NCBI RefSeq assembly: GCF_009696375.1
Contig: NZ_VUMD01000001.1
Location: forward strand, 372,001-436,000
Source of the DNA: Clostridium porci
GTDB taxonomy: Bacteria; Bacillota; Clostridia; Lachnospirales; Lachnospiraceae
Direction: 5' to 3'
DNA: 64,000 nt
Both the position numbers and the translations under genes were made by a program. Positions 37,465 to 45,473 of the stretch are shown here, piece by piece (positions within the stretch are counted from its first letter, which is position 1; each line of letters opens with the position of its first letter). A model generated the notes under the pieces. It saw nothing but the letters and a program-made list of their open reading frames with translations, did no database searches and was not told the DNA's origin.

Positions 37465-38292
37465 ATGATTATAACTGAAACTCGTCAAAGGGATAAAATA
37501 GCGGTCATAGGTATGGATAATAGACAAAAGGAGCTGGTTCGGGAGTTGAAGCTGCGCTTCCAGCCATCTTCCGTTATTCATGCCAAAACTCCGGAGGATT
37601 TAAAAACTGCCGCAGGCGTCATCGTTTTGCCTGTAAAAGCTTCAGAGGAGCTTTTCAATGATATAGGCTGGATGGATCAGCTTGAACCGGATACCCTTTT
37701 ACTGGCTGGCCTCGCCGGTGAGATGTTGAGGGAGGCGTGCGGGAAGAGACAGCTAAAGCTTATTTCTTATCTGGATAATACAGAGTTTAAAATAGCCAAT
37801 GCCGTACCCACTTCAGAGGGAGCGATCAAGCTCTATATGGAGCTGTCAGGCCAGACTGTAGCCCAGTCCCGTATGCTGGTTCTGGGCTTTGGACACTGCG
37901 GAAAAGCGCTTTCCATACGGTTAAAAGCCTTGGGCGCTGATGTCACAGTGTTTGCACGCAGTCCGGAGGATAGGATTTATGGCAAAACCCTTGGAGTTGA
38001 CATGCGGGAATACAAACAGCTGCCTAAACTGGTTCGCCAAAAGGCCTGTATCTTCAATACAGTTCCAGAACGGCTTCTGGATGGTTCCATTCTTACCTAT
38101 ATGCCCAGAAGCAACCTGATCATCGATCTGGCAAGTGCTCCAGGAGGCACTGACTTTTCCCTGTGTGAAAAGATGAAGCTGACAGCGGTACTGGCAAGCA
38201 GTCTGCCAGGCAAGTTTTTTCCAAAGACAGCAGGGAAAATTCTGGCTGATACGGTGGCTGCTATCATCAATGATCAAAAAGAGGATGAATAA
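37465..38292 (+). CDS. dpaA: Dipicolinate synthase subunit A
   Basis: The 275-residue protein (SpoVFA) has an N-terminal substrate domain and a Rossmann motif LGFGHCGKALSIRLKALG near the middle. With DpaB it makes dipicolinic acid from a lysine-pathway intermediate in the mother cell. The ATG at 37465 follows AAGGAGGAG; a longer frame starts before that site. Its end overlaps upstream frame options for dpaB. Confidence 0.93.
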   Translation: MIITETRQRDKIAVIGMDNRQKELVRELKLRFQPSSVIHAKTPEDLKTAAGVIVLPVKASEELFNDIGWMDQLEPDTLLLAGLAGEMLREACGKRQLKLISYLDNTEFKIANAVPTSEGAIKLYMELSGQTVAQSRMLVLGFGHCGKALSIRLKALGADVTVFARSPEDRIYGKTLGVDMREYKQLPKLVRQKACIFNTVPERLLDGSILTYMPRSNLIIDLASAPGGTDFSLCEKMKLTAVLASSLPGKFFPKTAGKILADTVAAIINDQKEDE

Positions 38293-38293
38293 A

Positions 38294-38872
38294 ATGGATA
38301 TAAAAGGAAAGAAAATAGGCTTTGCTGTAACCGGCTCCTTCTGTACCCTCAACCGGGCGCTAAATGCCGCTCAAAGCCTGAAAAAAGCAGGAGCAGAGCT
38401 GTATCCCATATTTTCTGATTCAGTCTGGCAGATGAATACGAAATTTGGATTGGCTGCAGAATGGGAGCAAAGGTTTTCCTCACTGTGCGGACGGGAAGTT
38501 ATAAAAACAATTGTAGAGGCCGAGCCTATCGGTCCAGGGAATTTTCTCGATATCATGGCTGTGGTTCCCTGTAGCGGAAATACCCTAAGTAAAATGGCCC
38601 ATGGCATTACTGACGGGCCGGTGCTGATGGCTGTGAAGGCGCATCTGCGCAACCAAAAGCCGGTGGTACTGGCAGTTTCTACTAATGACGGTTTAGGCAG
38701 GAGCATGCAAAACATTGCTACCCTTATGGGAAGTAAAAATATCTATATGGTTCCATTTTCACAGGACGATCCGGTCAAAAAGCCTTACTCTTTGGTAGCT
38801 GACATGGAAGCTACCAAAGCTACGGTCGAATCAGCGCTGGATGGAATCCAGATTCAGCCGATTCTGAAATAA
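38294..38872 (+). CDS. dpaB: Dipicolinate synthase subunit B (flavoprotein)
   Basis: The 192-residue protein is a UbiX/flavoprotein-fold subunit: GKKIGFAVTGSFCTL at the start, a VVPCSGNTLSKMAHGITDG block, then an AVSTNDGLG segment. Together with DpaA it supplies dipicolinic acid to spores. ATG 38294 is chosen because AGAGGATG lies before it; the upstream ATG at 38270 overlaps dpaA. Confidence 0.92.
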   Translation: MDIKGKKIGFAVTGSFCTLNRALNAAQSLKKAGAELYPIFSDSVWQMNTKFGLAAEWEQRFSSLCGREVIKTIVEAEPIGPGNFLDIMAVVPCSGNTLSKMAHGITDGPVLMAVKAHLRNQKPVVLAVSTNDGLGRSMQNIATLMGSKNIYMVPFSQDDPVKKPYSLVADMEATKATVESALDGIQIQPILK

Positions 38873-39071
38873 TCATGGTGGGAAAAACGACAAAATAATG
38901 CAATGATTCTGATTATGACATCTCTTTTTCTTCCGGTTGCAATGAATGCTTATGGGATGATTGTGATTCATTCTGGTGCGATCATGCTTGTAAATATGTG
39001 CGTAGGTTTGTCGCAAATCTATTTACTTAGATAAGGATGCATTTCATTATAGTATTATAAAGGGAGTGGAT

Positions 39072-39194
39072 ATGGAGAAGTGTCTGAAGTACGCTGCTGC
39101 TGCGGCTTCTATCACCATATCAGGCCATAGCTGTTCAGATTCTACTCCTACGCTGGGTCAGATAAATATGTTTATAGAAAAAATAATTATGTGA
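39072..39194 (+). pseudogene. C-terminal fragment of a PfkB-type sugar kinase (remnant)
   Basis: A 40-codon frame carries YAAAAASITISGHSC followed by STPTLGQI and FIEKI, which resembles the final helix of PfkB-family carbohydrate kinases. The rest of the kinase is missing upstream, so this is most likely a remnant. The surrounding 38,873-39,315 region has another orphan frame with membrane-like composition at about 38903-39030. No intact gene was seen. Confidence 0.45.
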
Positions 39195-39315
39195 ACGGAT
39201 AAAAATAGAAACTGCTGGTTCAGCCCTTAAGGCAAGATCGGCAGTTTTTACAAAAAATGGAAAGTCCATGAGATACAAAAACCGCCTAAATTCGTGCGGC
39301 TTCTTTTATATTTTT

Positions 39316-40029
39316 CTACCTCTTTACATACGTCAACTGATACTTGGGAGAATTAAGAGTCAGCTCCGTATAATCCATCACCTGTCCGTTTAAGAGGTAG
39401 GTGGTGTTTGCAACTTTCAGGATCGGAGTATCCTGGGAGATTCCGAACATATCCGCAATCTCTCTGGATGGGTGCAGAGGTGTAACTGTATGGTTGCTGT
39501 AGGCAATTTTCATTCCCTTGACCTGTTCAAAGTATTGGTATTTGGAGCCCTGGAGAACCTGCATGGAAATATCTGGATAAAGCCGGCAGGACATGTAGGT
39601 AATTTCTAATTGGAAGATTACATCATTGGCGTACCGGGTGCGCTCAATGAAGTAGATTGGTTCTCCTGTCTCTATCCCAAGGATGGAAGCAATGTTGGAA
39701 GGAGATTTTTGCACCATGAAGGTAGGAACCTCGGTGTGAACCGTGATGCCCTGCCTCTGCATGACCTCGGAAAAGCCCTGGATAGAGCTGGGGTTCAAAG
39801 TTACGGCCGGATGGCAGACAAAGGTACCAACACCGGCTACCCGGGTCAAAAGGCCCTTGGCAACCAGGTTGTCTGTGGCTTTGCGTACCGTTACCCTGGA
39901 AACATGGTAGGTATTGGAAAGCTCCAGTTCTGTAGGAATCAAGTCATCCTTTTTGTAATATCCAAGATTTATTTTTTGAAGCAGATCGTTTTCGATCTGC
40001 TTATACTGCGCGGTTTGTCTCTCAGCCAT
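39316..40029 (-). CDS. GntR family regulator, HutC/UTRA subfamily
   Basis: The 237-residue protein has an N-terminal winged HTH (about residues 8-72, including IPTELELSNTYHVSRVTVRKA) and a C-terminal UTRA ligand-binding domain, which typically binds sugar phosphates or amino sugar phosphates. The start at 40029 has GGGGAG upstream. It is divergent from the sulfatase/PTS operon and probably controls it, with a phosphorylated product of PTS import as the signal. Confidence 0.93.
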   Translation of the reverse strand: MAERQTAQYKQIENDLLQKINLGYYKKDDLIPTELELSNTYHVSRVTVRKATDNLVAKGLLTRVAGVGTFVCHPAVTLNPSSIQGFSEVMQRQGITVHTEVPTFMVQKSPSNIASILGIETGEPIYFIERTRYANDVIFQLEITYMSCRLYPDISMQVLQGSKYQYFEQVKGMKIAYSNHTVTPLHPSREIADMFGISQDTPILKVANTTYLLNGQVMDYTELTLNSPKYQLTYVKR

Positions 40030-40148
40030 TAAAAACACTCCCCCTCTGATTGGATTTGAGTATAAGCATTTATCTATATTTTACTATAGGTTTATGTCTC
40101 AAGCAATTACTTTTATTTAGCAGGCGGATGTCAGTTAAGTTTTAAATA

Positions 40149-40203
40149 CATTTATTCCTAATAAATGATAATACAAATTAAGGCATAAATGTATTGACAT
40201 TTA
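40149..40203. promoter_or_regulatory. Candidate GntR operators next to the sulfatase promoter
   Basis: CATTTATT/AATAAATG around CCT (40149-40167) is a perfect palindrome. TAAATG/CATTTA (40186-40203) is a second, overlapping the -35 box. Both share the half-site CATTTA, which also occurs near the regulator gene (around 40070). Confidence 0.4.
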
Positions 40204-40222
40204 AAAAAGTGTGGTATATATT
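40194..40222 (+). promoter_or_regulatory. Promoter of the sulfatase/PTS operon
   Basis: Perfect TTGACA (40194-40199), 17 bases, TATATT (40217-40222), about 75 bases before the GTG start of the first sulfatase. Confidence 0.75.
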
Positions 40223-40295
40223 ATCAGTATAGGTAGTTGACTCGTGCAAGATGCATAACGTGTCATTACTATTAGATGAAAAAGGAGGTGTAAGT

Positions 40296-41654
40296 GTGAA
40301 AAATGTGCTATACATTCATACCCATGATTCGGGAAGAATTTTAAGTCCCTACGGTTACAAGGTTCCCACGCCTAACATGGAGGAATTTGCTAAGGAGTCA
40401 GTACTGTTTCGGAATGCCTACTGTGCAGGCCCTACCTGCTCGCCCAGCCGGGCGGCTATGCTCAGCGGTACTTATCCTCATCAAAGTGGTATGCTGGGGC
40501 TTGCCCAGAGAGGCTTTTCTATGGATTATACAAAACATCTGGTACAGTATCTGAACCAGAAGGGGTATAGCACAGTTCTGTGCGGGATACAGCATGAGGC
40601 AGGCTGGTATATGGACAGAGGAGAGGGGGCGGCCCGGATCGGCTATCAGCAGGAGCTTACAAGGGATAGTACGGAGTTTAGACAGGAGGATTTGGTGGAC
40701 TGGGACAAGGAAAATGCCATAGAGGTCTGCAAATGGCTGCGGCGCTATGATGGAGAAAACCCTTTCTTTCTATCCTACGGAATGTACGCTACCCACAGAC
40801 GGTTTCCAGATCGGCTGGACGGGGAGACGGAGCAGGAATACTCCGTTCCACCTTATCCCATGCAGGACAGTCCGGAAACCAGAAAGGACTTTGCCGGGTA
40901 TATGATGAGCGTTCGTAGTGCGGATGACTGCTTTGGACAGGTAATGCGATGCTTAAAGCAGCAGGGACTTTGGGATAATACCATCGTTCTGTTCACCACG
41001 GATCATGGATTGGCAAATCCTTTTGCAAAATGCACTCTCTATGACAGCGGGATCGGTGTTTGTCTGATGCTTCACGTGCCGGGTATGAAAAAGAGGGTGG
41101 TGGACGGGCTGGTTTCCCATGTGGATGTGTTCCCCACTTTGTGCAGCCTTTTAGGGTTGGAGCAGCCGGACTATCTGGAGGGCGTATCTCTGGTTCCCCT
41201 GATGGATGGAACAAAGGCTCAGGTACGGGAGGATATTTTTGCTGAAATGAACTTTCACACATCCTATGAGCCTGCCAGATGCATCAGGACTGAACGGTAC
41301 AAGTACATACGTTACTACGACGATTCATACCTTAAGATCAACCGTTCCAACATTGATGAGTCTCTGTCAAAGGAATATCTTGCAGAGCGCGGTTTGTCCC
41401 AGCGGTTAAAGGACAGGGAGGGGTTATACGATCTGGCTTATGACCCTGGTGAAAGAGAAAACCTGGCCGGCAGGCCGGAATATCAGGCTATACTGGAGGA
41501 TATGAAGAGACGGCTGTTGCGGTATCAGACAAAAACGCGGGATCCGTTGCTGGAGGGAGAAATCCTGATAAGCCCCTGTTGGAAGGTAAACAAAAAGGAA
41601 TGTGAAACAGCCAGCTCAAAGTGTCCGGAGGATTATGAAAGCCTGGGAACATAA
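40296..41654 (+). CDS. Cytoplasmic sulfatase, N-sulfoglucosamine sulfohydrolase-like
   Basis: The 452-residue protein has the formylglycine motif CSPSR at residues 48-52 (Cys48), so it needs an anaerobic sulfatase-maturating enzyme encoded elsewhere. The overall pattern resembles the mammalian sulfamidase SGSH group: LFRNAYCAGPTCSPSR, the HQSGM segment, and a C-terminal YDLAYDPGERENLAG before a final helix ending in TRDPLL. This suggests action on N-sulfated glucosamine, but specificity is inferred. There is no signal peptide, so the substrate should be inside the cell. GTG 40296 is chosen because AGGAGG lies seven bases upstream. Confidence 0.88.
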   Translation: MKNVLYIHTHDSGRILSPYGYKVPTPNMEEFAKESVLFRNAYCAGPTCSPSRAAMLSGTYPHQSGMLGLAQRGFSMDYTKHLVQYLNQKGYSTVLCGIQHEAGWYMDRGEGAARIGYQQELTRDSTEFRQEDLVDWDKENAIEVCKWLRRYDGENPFFLSYGMYATHRRFPDRLDGETEQEYSVPPYPMQDSPETRKDFAGYMMSVRSADDCFGQVMRCLKQQGLWDNTIVLFTTDHGLANPFAKCTLYDSGIGVCLMLHVPGMKKRVVDGLVSHVDVFPTLCSLLGLEQPDYLEGVSLVPLMDGTKAQVREDIFAEMNFHTSYEPARCIRTERYKYIRYYDDSYLKINRSNIDESLSKEYLAERGLSQRLKDREGLYDLAYDPGERENLAGRPEYQAILEDMKRRLLRYQTKTRDPLLEGEILISPCWKVNKKECETASSKCPEDYESLGT

Positions 41655-41714
41655 GAAAGGCTTAAGCTTCTGGGAGGCGAAGGAGCGATTGAAACAAAAT
41701 AGAGGTGAGTAAAC

Positions 41715-42146
41715 ATGATAGGTATCATTGTAACAGGGCATGGAACCTTTGCCACGGGAATTACAAGTGGGGTTAAGCTTCTAGCCGGAGAACCTGTGCA
41801 GTATGAGGTTGTAGATTTTACACAGGAGGATTCCATTCTTACTCTGGAGGAAAAACTCAGGGAAGCTATGGTAAGGCTCAAAGAATGTTCCGGCCTTTTA
41901 GTATTGGCAGATCTGACAGGAGGCTCCCCTTTTAATGTGTCCTGCCGCCTGAAGGAGGAGACAGAAAGTATTTCTATGGAGGTAATAGGAGGGATCAATC
42001 TTCCAGCTGTATTGCAGGCTTATATGGCCCGTATATCCCAGGAAGATGCCGCCCTTCTGGCAAAGGATGTGCTGGCCTGCGGACAGGGAGCCATGGTGCG
42101 TTTTCAGACGTCCGTCTTAGAGGATGATGATTATGAGGAAGAATAG
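41715..42146 (+). CDS. PTS system mannose-family IIA component
   Basis: The 143-residue soluble IIA protein has its phosphorylatable histidine at residue 9 in TGHGTFA. The DLTGGSPFN block is also typical. It takes phosphate from HPr and passes it to IIB. It resembles the AgaF/galactosamine subgroup, and the next genes are IIC and IID. The ribosome-binding site is AGAGGTGAG. Confidence 0.93.
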   Translation: MIGIIVTGHGTFATGITSGVKLLAGEPVQYEVVDFTQEDSILTLEEKLREAMVRLKECSGLLVLADLTGGSPFNVSCRLKEETESISMEVIGGINLPAVLQAYMARISQEDAALLAKDVLACGQGAMVRFQTSVLEDDDYEEE

Positions 42147-42159
42147 GAGGGAATAAAGT

Positions 42160-42975
42160 ATGACTGTAGTGCAGGCTTTGCTGATAGGCTTATTTGCTTA
42201 TCTGGGCAGTAAGCGTACGCCATGGTTTTTTGGCGTTGCAGGTGGATGGAATATGCTGGGGAGACCCTTGGTAGCAGGTCTGATTGTGGGTCTGATTCTG
42301 GGGGACGTGAGAAATGGAGTGATTGCGGGAGCTATGGTTCAGGCCCTGTTTATTGGACAGATTACTCCGGGAGGCGCTTTGCCGTCAGATGTAAACTGGG
42401 CTGCTTATATTGGGATTCCGTTAGCTTTGGCGGCAGGAGGCACAGGCGAGCAGGCCGTTGCCCTGTCTGTTCCTTTAAGTATGCTGGGCTTGGGGCTGTT
42501 TAACTTTATCATGACCATTAACTCCTGCTTTGCACATATGGGAGACAAGGCGGCGCAAGCCGGCGACGGAGCCGGAATTCACAGAGCCACCTATCTTGCG
42601 GCAGTGCCCAGCCTTATTCTCAGAGGCGGATCTGCCATGATCCTCTGCTACGTAGGTACTCCGCTGGCAGAAATGCTCATAAACAATATGCCGGCGATTG
42701 CTCTTCATTTTTTTGAGGTGGCAGGAAAAATGCTTCCGGCTGTTGGATTTGCAATGCTGTTAAAGCAGTCCCTTTCCAAGAAGTGGATGATCGCTCTGTT
42801 CCTTATGGGATGGATTCTCATTGGCTCCACCAGTATGTCTGTAACTGCGCTTGCTATTTTTGCGACCGCTGTAGCTCTTATCTTTGTTATGGCTCAGGGT
42901 GATACCAGAGCGGCGGCTTCTTCTGCTGCCGTCACACCCGTACAGAGTGAGGAGGATGACTGTTATGAGGAATAA
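42160..42975 (+). CDS. PTS system mannose/sorbose-family IIC component
   Basis: The 271-residue membrane protein begins MTVVQALLIGLFAYLG and has the IIC segment VAGLIVGLILGDVRNGVIAGAMVQALF. Several hydrophobic helices follow. It forms the transport channel together with IID. The ending overlaps iid by 11 bases, suggesting coupled translation. Confidence 0.93.
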   Translation: MTVVQALLIGLFAYLGSKRTPWFFGVAGGWNMLGRPLVAGLIVGLILGDVRNGVIAGAMVQALFIGQITPGGALPSDVNWAAYIGIPLALAAGGTGEQAVALSVPLSMLGLGLFNFIMTINSCFAHMGDKAAQAGDGAGIHRATYLAAVPSLILRGGSAMILCYVGTPLAEMLINNMPAIALHFFEVAGKMLPAVGFAMLLKQSLSKKWMIALFLMGWILIGSTSMSVTALAIFATAVALIFVMAQGDTRAAASSAAVTPVQSEEDDCYEE

Positions 42976-43801
42976 GAATAATAATGGCCTTTTGACAAAA
43001 AAGGATATAGACAAGGCTGCCTGGTCCTACATTTTTTTTGCACAGGCTACCCAAAACTTTGAACGTATGATGGGACTGGCTTTCTGCCATGTAATGGAGC
43101 CCATCTGCCGTAAATTATACCGGAATAATCCTGAGGAATACAAACGTTCCCTAGAACGGCACATGCAGTTTTTCAACACAGAGCCACAGCTTGGAGCGCT
43201 GATTCCCGGTATAACCATTGCTATGGAGGAAGCCAGGGCAAAGGGAGATGATATAAGCGAAGAGCTTATCGTCAATACAAAAAATGCCCTGATGGGACCT
43301 TTTGCTGGAATCGGAGATTCCATGGTAGTGGGAACCTACAGCCCTATTCTTTTAAGTATAGCCATGAGTATGTGCATTGCGGACGGAAATCCGGTAGGAC
43401 CGCTGTTCTTTTGCGCAGTGTGGCTGACTACAGTAGTGGGGCTTCAGTGGTACCTGTTCCACAAAGGATACAGCATGGGAATTGGAGCTGCGAACCTGTT
43501 CTTTACAAACAAGGCGCTGGCGGACAAGATTACTACAGGGCTGACCATGATGGGGCTGATTGTAATTGGAGGAGTTGCCTCCACCACAGTAAGCGCAAGC
43601 GTCAAGTACCAGTTTGTCAGCGGGGATATGATCCTTTCGATACAGGAAAAGGTTCTTGACAAGATTATGCCTGGCGTGTTGCCTCTGCTTATAACGCTGG
43701 CCGCCTGGTATCTCATGGACAAAAGAAAATGGCCGGCAACAAGGATCGTGCTTGCCATTGTCCTATTTGCAGCCATTATGGTTGCTTTGGGGATTATGTA
43801 A
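42965..43801 (+). CDS. PTS system mannose/fructose/sorbose-family IID component
   Basis: The 278-residue protein carries the IID pattern: FFAQATQNFERMMGLAFCHVM, then a GALIPGITIAMEEARAKG block and the MGPFAGIGDSMVVGT motif, with C-terminal membrane segments. ATG 42965 is chosen because GAGGAGG lies nine bases upstream; a much longer frame from 42884 overlaps IIC and has no site. Confidence 0.94.
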   Translation: MRNKNNNGLLTKKDIDKAAWSYIFFAQATQNFERMMGLAFCHVMEPICRKLYRNNPEEYKRSLERHMQFFNTEPQLGALIPGITIAMEEARAKGDDISEELIVNTKNALMGPFAGIGDSMVVGTYSPILLSIAMSMCIADGNPVGPLFFCAVWLTTVVGLQWYLFHKGYSMGIGAANLFFTNKALADKITTGLTMMGLIVIGGVASTTVSASVKYQFVSGDMILSIQEKVLDKIMPGVLPLLITLAAWYLMDKRKWPATRIVLAIVLFAAIMVALGIM

Positions 43802-44026
43802 GAAACCTCTTGGCTCTATATTTAATTCCCGAAGCCCTGTAAAGCCTGAATTTAATGGGCTTTCAGCCTGGATCTGACAGGAATTAGGAGGAAAGGCAAC
43901 CGGCCATTACGAGGCGGAATGAGGCGTAAGAGGTTTTTGGAGAAAAAATGCCTGGTACCCTTGCTGTTGCTGTATTGAGCCGATTTGAGAAGCCAAAGAT
44001 TCATACCCTTGGGAAAGGAGAGAAAG

Positions 44027-45460
44027 ATGAAGGATATACTTCTTGTAATGTCCGATCAGCATAGCTTCCGGTATACGGAATGGGAGGATGGCCGTGTTCG
44101 GACGCCCTGGCTGGCTCAGATAGCAGCTCAGGGGACCCGTTTTGACCGCTGTTACTGCAACTCCCCCTTGTGTGTTCCGTCACGTATGTCCTTTCTTGCG
44201 GGGAAAATGCCTTCTGATTTGCAGATTTTTGGAAATGATACAACCCTTCCGATTGATATGCCTACCATTGCCCATGAGATAGGACGGATAGGGTATAAAA
44301 CTGTGCTCATCGGGCGGATGCATTTTAAGGGGGCGGATCAGAAGCATGGCTTTGATATGAGGTTGGCCGGGGACATTACCTCTCAATATTGGGGAACAGG
44401 AGGAAAAAGCCGCAGTGATTTCGGGGCCTATGCAGGAACTACAAACCGCAGACATTGTCTGGAGGCTGTGGGCGGCGGATATTCTCCGGTAATGGCCTAT
44501 GACGCCCATGTGTTTGAGACAGCCATGGAATATCTGAAACATTGCCCCAGGGATGGCCGTGGAATATTCTTAGTGGTAGGCTTTTACAGTCCCCACTTTC
44601 CCTTTGCGTGCGGGGAGAAGGAGTACAGGCGTTATCAGAAGCTTTTTGAAACAGAGGAGTGCGGCAGGGAGCTGTCGCTTAAGGCGGCTCCGGTTTATCG
44701 GGAATACATTCAGCAATGCTCCCCGGAGCATATGAGAAATTGCCGCGCGGCTTACTGTGGCCTGGTGGAACGTCTGGATTCCTATATCGGAGCCCTTTAT
44801 CAGAGCTTTATGAAGCTGGAAGGAGGGAGGGAAAAAATCTTCTTTTACACCTCAGATCATGGGGAGCAGCTAGGTATAAGAGGGATTTTTGGAAAGCAAA
44901 CTCTTTATGAGGATTCCATCCACGTTCCTTTGGTGGTGGCTGGAGATGGGGTGGCCCAGGCGGTCAGCCGGCAGCCGGTGGGGCTGCTGGATCTGTCCAG
45001 GACACTGTTGGAGCTGGCGGCCTCAGAACGAGAAGGAGAGGATTTCTCATGGCATCAGGGCTCAGCTCTGAATCTGGAGCATCCCGAAGAAAAACGGCGG
45101 CCCATCCGGATTCAACAGATGCTTGAGCGGGAGGAAAAGCTGTTTTTAGCTCAGGCAGTGACAGACGGCCGATGGAAAGCGGTTCGGACTTTAGGAAAAA
45201 ATGTTTTGTATAATTTAAAGGAGGATCCTTTGGAGCAGTCTCCCATTCCCTTTTGTCAGGAAGCAAACACAGAAGAAAGTAGCTTAGAAGCCCTCAAGGG
45301 GTATTTTCTGGATTCGGCTCGGGAGGAAACACTGGTGCAGAGAGAGTATGAGCTGCGCCGGATGCACAGGCGGCTAACGGAATGGGGATTGGCAAAGCGG
45401 CCTGAAGAGCCGGAGACTATGAGGATTCCTCAAGAAGCGAGCCGCAAACCTGTAGAATAA
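44027..45460 (+). CDS. Cytoplasmic sulfatase, choline-sulfatase/arylsulfatase-like
   Basis: The 477-residue protein has the formylglycine motif CVPSR at residues 49-53 and an N-terminal metal site MSDQHS. DHGEQLG further down is the second metal-binding segment. Its closest recognisable pattern is the BetC-like group (CNSPLCVPSR), which includes glycan sulfatases. There is no signal peptide. Position between PTS IID and a DUF3604 gene suggests that it removes another sulfate from the imported sugar; the exact position is unknown. The start follows AAAGGAG. Confidence 0.88.
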   Translation: MKDILLVMSDQHSFRYTEWEDGRVRTPWLAQIAAQGTRFDRCYCNSPLCVPSRMSFLAGKMPSDLQIFGNDTTLPIDMPTIAHEIGRIGYKTVLIGRMHFKGADQKHGFDMRLAGDITSQYWGTGGKSRSDFGAYAGTTNRRHCLEAVGGGYSPVMAYDAHVFETAMEYLKHCPRDGRGIFLVVGFYSPHFPFACGEKEYRRYQKLFETEECGRELSLKAAPVYREYIQQCSPEHMRNCRAAYCGLVERLDSYIGALYQSFMKLEGGREKIFFYTSDHGEQLGIRGIFGKQTLYEDSIHVPLVVAGDGVAQAVSRQPVGLLDLSRTLLELAASEREGEDFSWHQGSALNLEHPEEKRRPIRIQQMLEREEKLFLAQAVTDGRWKAVRTLGKNVLYNLKEDPLEQSPIPFCQEANTEESSLEALKGYFLDSAREETLVQREYELRRMHRRLTEWGLAKRPEEPETMRIPQEASRKPVE

Positions 45461-45473
45461 TGGAGGTAGCCAT

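Noticed and set aside
37184-37468. 94-codon plus-strand frame before dpaA
   Set aside because: Cys/Phe-rich composition, no ribosome-binding site, and overlap with the dpaA start. It looks like chance.
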